A DNA stretch of 9,193 bases from Bacteroidota bacterium. Lineage in GTDB: Bacteria > Bacteroidota > Bacteroidia > Bacteroidales > B18-G4. Under the pieces are notes generated by a model. The model had not been told where the DNA came from and did not search any database. It saw nothing but the letters and a program-made list of their open reading frames with translations. The stretch is from the NCBI GenBank assembly GCA_003648575.1, contig QMPN01000110.1:1-9193 (forward strand), written 5' to 3'. Below, one piece after another: positions 6,201 to 9,193 of the stretch. The stretch's first letter is position 1, and every line of letters begins with the position of its first letter. A program made the position numbers and the translations under genes.

Positions 6201-7070
6201 ATGAGAATACTGGTGACCGGAGCCCTGGGACAGCTTGGAATGTCTATCAAAGCAGAGAGCAGCAAGCATTCTGAATATGAATTTCTCTTTACTGATCTTG
6301 AGGAGCTTGATATTAGCAATTACGATGCCGTTGAAAAGCTGGTACTGTCATGGAAACCTGACGTGCTGATCAACTGCGCTTCATATAATGCTGTTGACAA
6401 GGCAGAAGATGACCCAATGGCTGCCCTGCTCATTAACGGTAAGGCCGTACAAAGCCTGGCCGGTATAGCACGAAAGCATGATATTGGACTGATCCACGTA
6501 TCCACCGACTATATTTTCGATGGTAAAAAAGGATCCCCCTATACTGAACTGGATGAGCCCCATCCCCAATCAAAGTACGCACACTCGAAATTTATAGGTG
6601 AGCAGGCCGTCCACACAGCAAATCCGAGGGCAGCCATCATCCGCACCTCCTGGTTGTACTCCGAATATGGAAACAACTTTGTGAAGACGATAAGAAAACT
6701 TGCCGCTGAAAGGGACGAACTAAGAGTAGTCGACGACCAGAAAGGAACCCCTACTTATGCCGGCGACCTGGCGAAAGCGATACTTATTATGCTTCCGGCA
6801 TTAAAAGATTTCAAGGAAGTAAGAACCTATAATTTTTCAAATGAGGGACTTACTCATTGGGCTGAGTTTGCTGAAGCAATCATTGATTTATCAAAGCTGA
6901 AATGCAAGATCACCGCCGTCACTACAGAAGAATATGGCATGTCGAAGGCCGCCCGTCCGGCATACAGCCTCCTCGACAAAAGCAAGATAATAACAGAATT
7001 TAATTTAAAGATCCCAGACTGGAGGGAGTCTTTATCATTATGCATTAAGAACCTGAAAAACAACATATAA
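6201..7070 (+). CDS. rfbD: RmlD-like NDP-4-keto-sugar reductase (dTDP-4-dehydrorhamnose reductase family)
   Basis: This extended SDR is close in length to RmlD (289 residues from this start). It has GALGQLG (7-13), NCASYNAVDKAE (58-69), STDYIFDG (101-108) with Thr102 and Asp103, Tyr126/Lys130 as the YxxxK pair, RTSWLYSEYGNNFV (148-161), DDQKGTPTYAGDLA (178-191) and ARPAYSLLDKSK (251-262). RmlD reduces dTDP-4-dehydrorhamnose to dTDP-L-rhamnose with NAD(P)H. I chose the ATG at 6201 because MRILVTG matches the family N-terminus and follows the uxs TGA by one base; an ATG at 6192 would add three residues and overlap uxs by 8 bases. rmlA, rmlB and rmlC are absent from the window, so the true substrate may differ. 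The family call is secure, the substrate is not. Confidence 0.85.
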   Translation: MRILVTGALGQLGMSIKAESSKHSEYEFLFTDLEELDISNYDAVEKLVLSWKPDVLINCASYNAVDKAEDDPMAALLINGKAVQSLAGIARKHDIGLIHVSTDYIFDGKKGSPYTELDEPHPQSKYAHSKFIGEQAVHTANPRAAIIRTSWLYSEYGNNFVKTIRKLAAERDELRVVDDQKGTPTYAGDLAKAILIMLPALKDFKEVRTYNFSNEGLTHWAEFAEAIIDLSKLKCKITAVTTEEYGMSKAARPAYSLLDKSKIITEFNLKIPDWRESLSLCIKNLKNNI

Positions 7071-7072
7071 CC

Positions 7073-8809
7073 ATGAGCGACCTGAATCAAATTGTCATGA
7101 AGAATGCCAATACCTGGCTTAAGGGAAACATCGATGAGGCAAGTAAAGATGCCATTCGTAAGATGATGGATAATGATCAACAGGAACTGACCGAAGCTTT
7201 TTACAGAGATCTTGAATTTGGTACCGGCGGGCTGCGTGGCATCATGGGCGTGGGCACCAACCGGATGAACAGGTACACAGTGGGCATGGCAACACAGGGC
7301 CTGGTCAATTACCTGAAAAAAGTTTATGGAGACGGAAAACAGATCAAAATTGCCATTGCATGTGATTCCAGGAACTATAGTCCTGAATTTGCCAGGATCA
7401 CGGCTGAAGTATGCTCGGCCAATGGGGTGCAGGTATATCTCTTCGACGGAATGCGCCCTACACCGGAGCTTTCTTTTGCCATTCGTCACTATGGCTGTCA
7501 GAGCGGTGTTGTGATCACAGCTTCACACAATCCAAAAGAGTATAATGGCTATAAAGCATATTGGGATGACGGTGCTCAGCTAATTCCTCCGCATGACAAG
7601 AATGTTATTGAAGAAGTAAGAAACATCAAGTCTTTCGATGATGTTAAATTTACAGGAAATGAAGAGCTTATACAGATCATCGGCGAAGAAACCGATATCC
7701 TTTATCTTGATCTGCTAAAAAAACTATCGCTGAGCCCAGAGATAATTAAGGAATATCACGACATTCCGATTGTTTATACTCCCTTGCACGGTACCGGCGC
7801 CACTATGGTGCCCTGGTGCCTGAAGAACTTTGGTTTTACCAATATCAGCATGGTTGACGAACAGGCAACGCCCGATGGCAATTTCCCCACTGTGAAATCA
7901 CCTAACCCGGAGGAATCATCTGCCCTGGAAATGGCGATCAAAATGGCTGAAAAACAAGGTGCATCCCTGGTGATGGCCACAGACCCGGATGCTGACAGGG
8001 TTGGTATAGCAGTGAAAGATAACCATGGTGAATTTGTTCTCCTGAACGGGAACCAGACAGCTGCCGTCTTGCTGTATTATATCTTCCGCAAATGGAAAGA
8101 AAATGGGAAGATCACCGGCAAGGAATATATGGTAAAGACCATTGTGACCTCAGAACTCCTGGTCGACCTGGCGAACAAGTATGATATTGAAACCTATGAT
8201 GTACTGACAGGCTTTAAATGGATAGCCGACATCATCCGCAAGAATGAAGGCATAAAAACTTTTATCGCCGGCGGCGAGGAAAGTTATGGCTATATGATCG
8301 GTGACTTTGTCAGGGATAAGGATGCCGTTAGCTCATGTGCCATGATCGCTGAAACTGCTGCCTGGGCTGCTTCTCAGGGTAAAACTATCTACGATATCCT
8401 GATCGACATTTATATGGAGTTTGGCTTCTACCTGGAAGGCCTCATCGCTGTGGTTAAGAAAGGCATGTCGGGTGCTGAAGAGATCGCAGGCATCATGAAA
8501 CGCTTCCGCGAAAATCCTCCCAGCATGATAAACAACAGCAGAGTGGTCATGATCAAGGATTATGAATTTTCTGTGGCGAAAGATATGATTGCCGGTACAG
8601 AAGAACATATCGACCTGCCGAAATCTAATGTATTGCAATTCTTCCTGGAGGATGGCAGCAAGATAAGCATACGCCCGTCAGGGACCGAACCTAAGATCAA
8701 ATTCTACTTCGGTGTTAAAGGTGAATTGAATGATATCGCAAGCTTTGAGAAGGTACGTGATGAGTTGGAAGATAAAATGAAACAGATCACAGCAGATCTG
8801 GACCTCTAA
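7073..8809 (+). CDS. pgcA: Alpha-phosphoglucomutase / phospho-sugar mutase
   Basis: This 578-residue mutase of the alpha-D-phosphohexomutase superfamily interconverts glucose-6-P and glucose-1-P through a phosphoserine and a glucose-1,6-bisphosphate intermediate. The four domain signatures appear in order: FGTGGLRG (49-56) at the start of domain 1, TASHNP (149-154) with phosphorylated Ser151, the Mg-binding DPDADR loop (304-309), the sugar-specificity loop GGEESYG (400-406), and the phosphate-binding loop RPSGTEPK (534-541). Length and motifs such as GTNRMN and LPKSNVL place it with the B. subtilis PgcA/PGM2-type enzymes rather than the roughly 450-residue phosphomannomutase or GlmM forms. 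The Glu-Glu-Ser loop favours glucose, though mannose or pentose phosphates could also be used. The ATG lies 2 bases after the rmlD-like stop, closing the cassette whose UDP-glucose it would help supply. Cytoplasmic. Confidence 0.93.
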   Translation: MSDLNQIVMKNANTWLKGNIDEASKDAIRKMMDNDQQELTEAFYRDLEFGTGGLRGIMGVGTNRMNRYTVGMATQGLVNYLKKVYGDGKQIKIAIACDSRNYSPEFARITAEVCSANGVQVYLFDGMRPTPELSFAIRHYGCQSGVVITASHNPKEYNGYKAYWDDGAQLIPPHDKNVIEEVRNIKSFDDVKFTGNEELIQIIGEETDILYLDLLKKLSLSPEIIKEYHDIPIVYTPLHGTGATMVPWCLKNFGFTNISMVDEQATPDGNFPTVKSPNPEESSALEMAIKMAEKQGASLVMATDPDADRVGIAVKDNHGEFVLLNGNQTAAVLLYYIFRKWKENGKITGKEYMVKTIVTSELLVDLANKYDIETYDVLTGFKWIADIIRKNEGIKTFIAGGEESYGYMIGDFVRDKDAVSSCAMIAETAAWAASQGKTIYDILIDIYMEFGFYLEGLIAVVKKGMSGAEEIAGIMKRFRENPPSMINNSRVVMIKDYEFSVAKDMIAGTEEHIDLPKSNVLQFFLEDGSKISIRPSGTEPKIKFYFGVKGELNDIASFEKVRDELEDKMKQITADLDL

Positions 8810-8812
8810 TAC

Positions 8813-9193
8813 CTATTGTCTTAGCAGTTTTGATGTCAACACTGAGTTTCCGCTTTCAAGACGCAGGAAATATATGCCTGAAGGAATATTCCCCAGCTCG
8901 TTGAATCGAACAATATTATTTCCCGGGACAATCGTGTAGTTTTTATCAAGAATGATACGTCCGGTCATATCGACCACTGCCAGCCTGGCCGGGCCTGATT
9001 CCGATGCATTAAACTTCATTTCAAAGAAATCCTTGAAAGGATTAGGATAAACGAATACTTCAGAAAAGCGGTCGTCTTCATCGTGTTCATAGACTGAAAG
9101 AAGATGGGCAGCCGCGAAATCAGGGATCCCGTATCCGATCTTATTGTCAGGATTATTCGCCCTGCTTGCGCTCTGCTGAACCAGGCTGATCAA
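8813..9193 (-). CDS. Secreted S8 (subtilisin-like) protease with type IX sorting domain, C-terminal fragment
   Basis: The frame is open at the right edge, so only the last 126 residues are seen. The edge codon TTG is best read as an internal Leu, not a start. Residues 1-32, with QQSASRANNPDNKIGYGIPDF, match the final helix and strand of subtilisin-family catalytic domains. After a short acidic linker (about 36-42) comes a type IX secretion system sorting domain: YPNPF (49-53), VVDMTGRII (73-81), the LGNIPSGIYFLRLESG stretch (100-115) and the ending SKLLRQ. Such domains send proteins across the outer membrane through the Por machinery and are removed on the way, with the cargo released or anchored to surface glycolipid. 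The protease active site (Asp, His, Ser) lies outside the window, so activity cannot be checked. It faces pgcA tail to tail with a 3-base gap. Confidence 0.85.
   Translation of the reverse strand: MISLVQQSASRANNPDNKIGYGIPDFAAAHLLSVYEHDEDDRFSEVFVYPNPFKDFFEMKFNASESGPARLAVVDMTGRIILDKNYTIVPGNNIVRFNELGNIPSGIYFLRLESGNSVLTSKLLRQ

Noticed and set aside
6854..7489. Open frame of 211 codons on the - strand spanning the rmlD-like/pgcA junction
   Set aside because: The longest antisense frame, but it crosses two intact, motif-rich genes and its His/Phe-rich sequence shows no domain. I regard it as chance.
8793..8800. CAGATCTG palindrome near the end of pgcA as a terminator
   Set aside because: Only 8 bases, no loop and no following T-run; it lies within the coding sequence and is expected by chance.

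Overview
The window reads as an ordinary, fully intact stretch of chromosome from a member of the Bacteroidota. Three signs point there: a partial gene at the right edge carries a type IX secretion (Por) C-terminal sorting domain, a TAnnTTTG-type -7 promoter element precedes the main + strand gene block, and start codons lack convincing Shine-Dalgarno sequences. Gene density is very high, with no gene-free stretch above 100 bases. The genus cannot be named from sequence alone.

Left end (1-1404): the last 35 codons of a XerD-type tyrosine recombinase run on the + strand into the tail of a two-gene - strand unit. That unit is a short-chain dehydrogenase/reductase followed, through a TAATG stop/start overlap, by a small, very acidic protein of unknown function. 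A 98-base divergent intergenic region (1405-1502) separates it from the + strand genes and carries the likely promoters.

Middle (1503-3856): three tightly packed + strand genes encode a class III PLP aminotransferase, leucyl/phenylalanyl-tRNA-protein transferase (Aat) and a guanine deaminase (GuaD). They look like one housekeeping operon, although the enzymes share no obvious pathway.

Right (3929-8809): after a 72-base gap with a 14-base perfect palindrome and a possible promoter comes a four-gene nucleotide-sugar cassette: ugd, UDP-glucuronate decarboxylase (uxs), an RmlD-like reductase and an alpha-phosphoglucomutase. Together they would take glucose-6-P to glucose-1-P, and UDP-glucose to UDP-glucuronate to UDP-xylose. 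The uridylyltransferase linking the two halves is not in the window, nor are rmlA, rmlB, rmlC or any glycosyltransferase. The RmlD-like protein is therefore an orphan whose substrate is open.

Right edge (8813-9193): the 3' end of a - strand gene for a secreted subtilisin-like (S8) protease with a type IX sorting domain converges on the mutase gene with only 3 bases between them.

I found no CRISPR array, tRNA, rRNA, insertion sequence, phage gene or clearly new system. The best leads are the orphan RmlD-like reductase beside Uxs, the palindrome overlapping the ugd promoter, the uncharacterised acidic protein, and the unassigned aminotransferase with altered motif residues.
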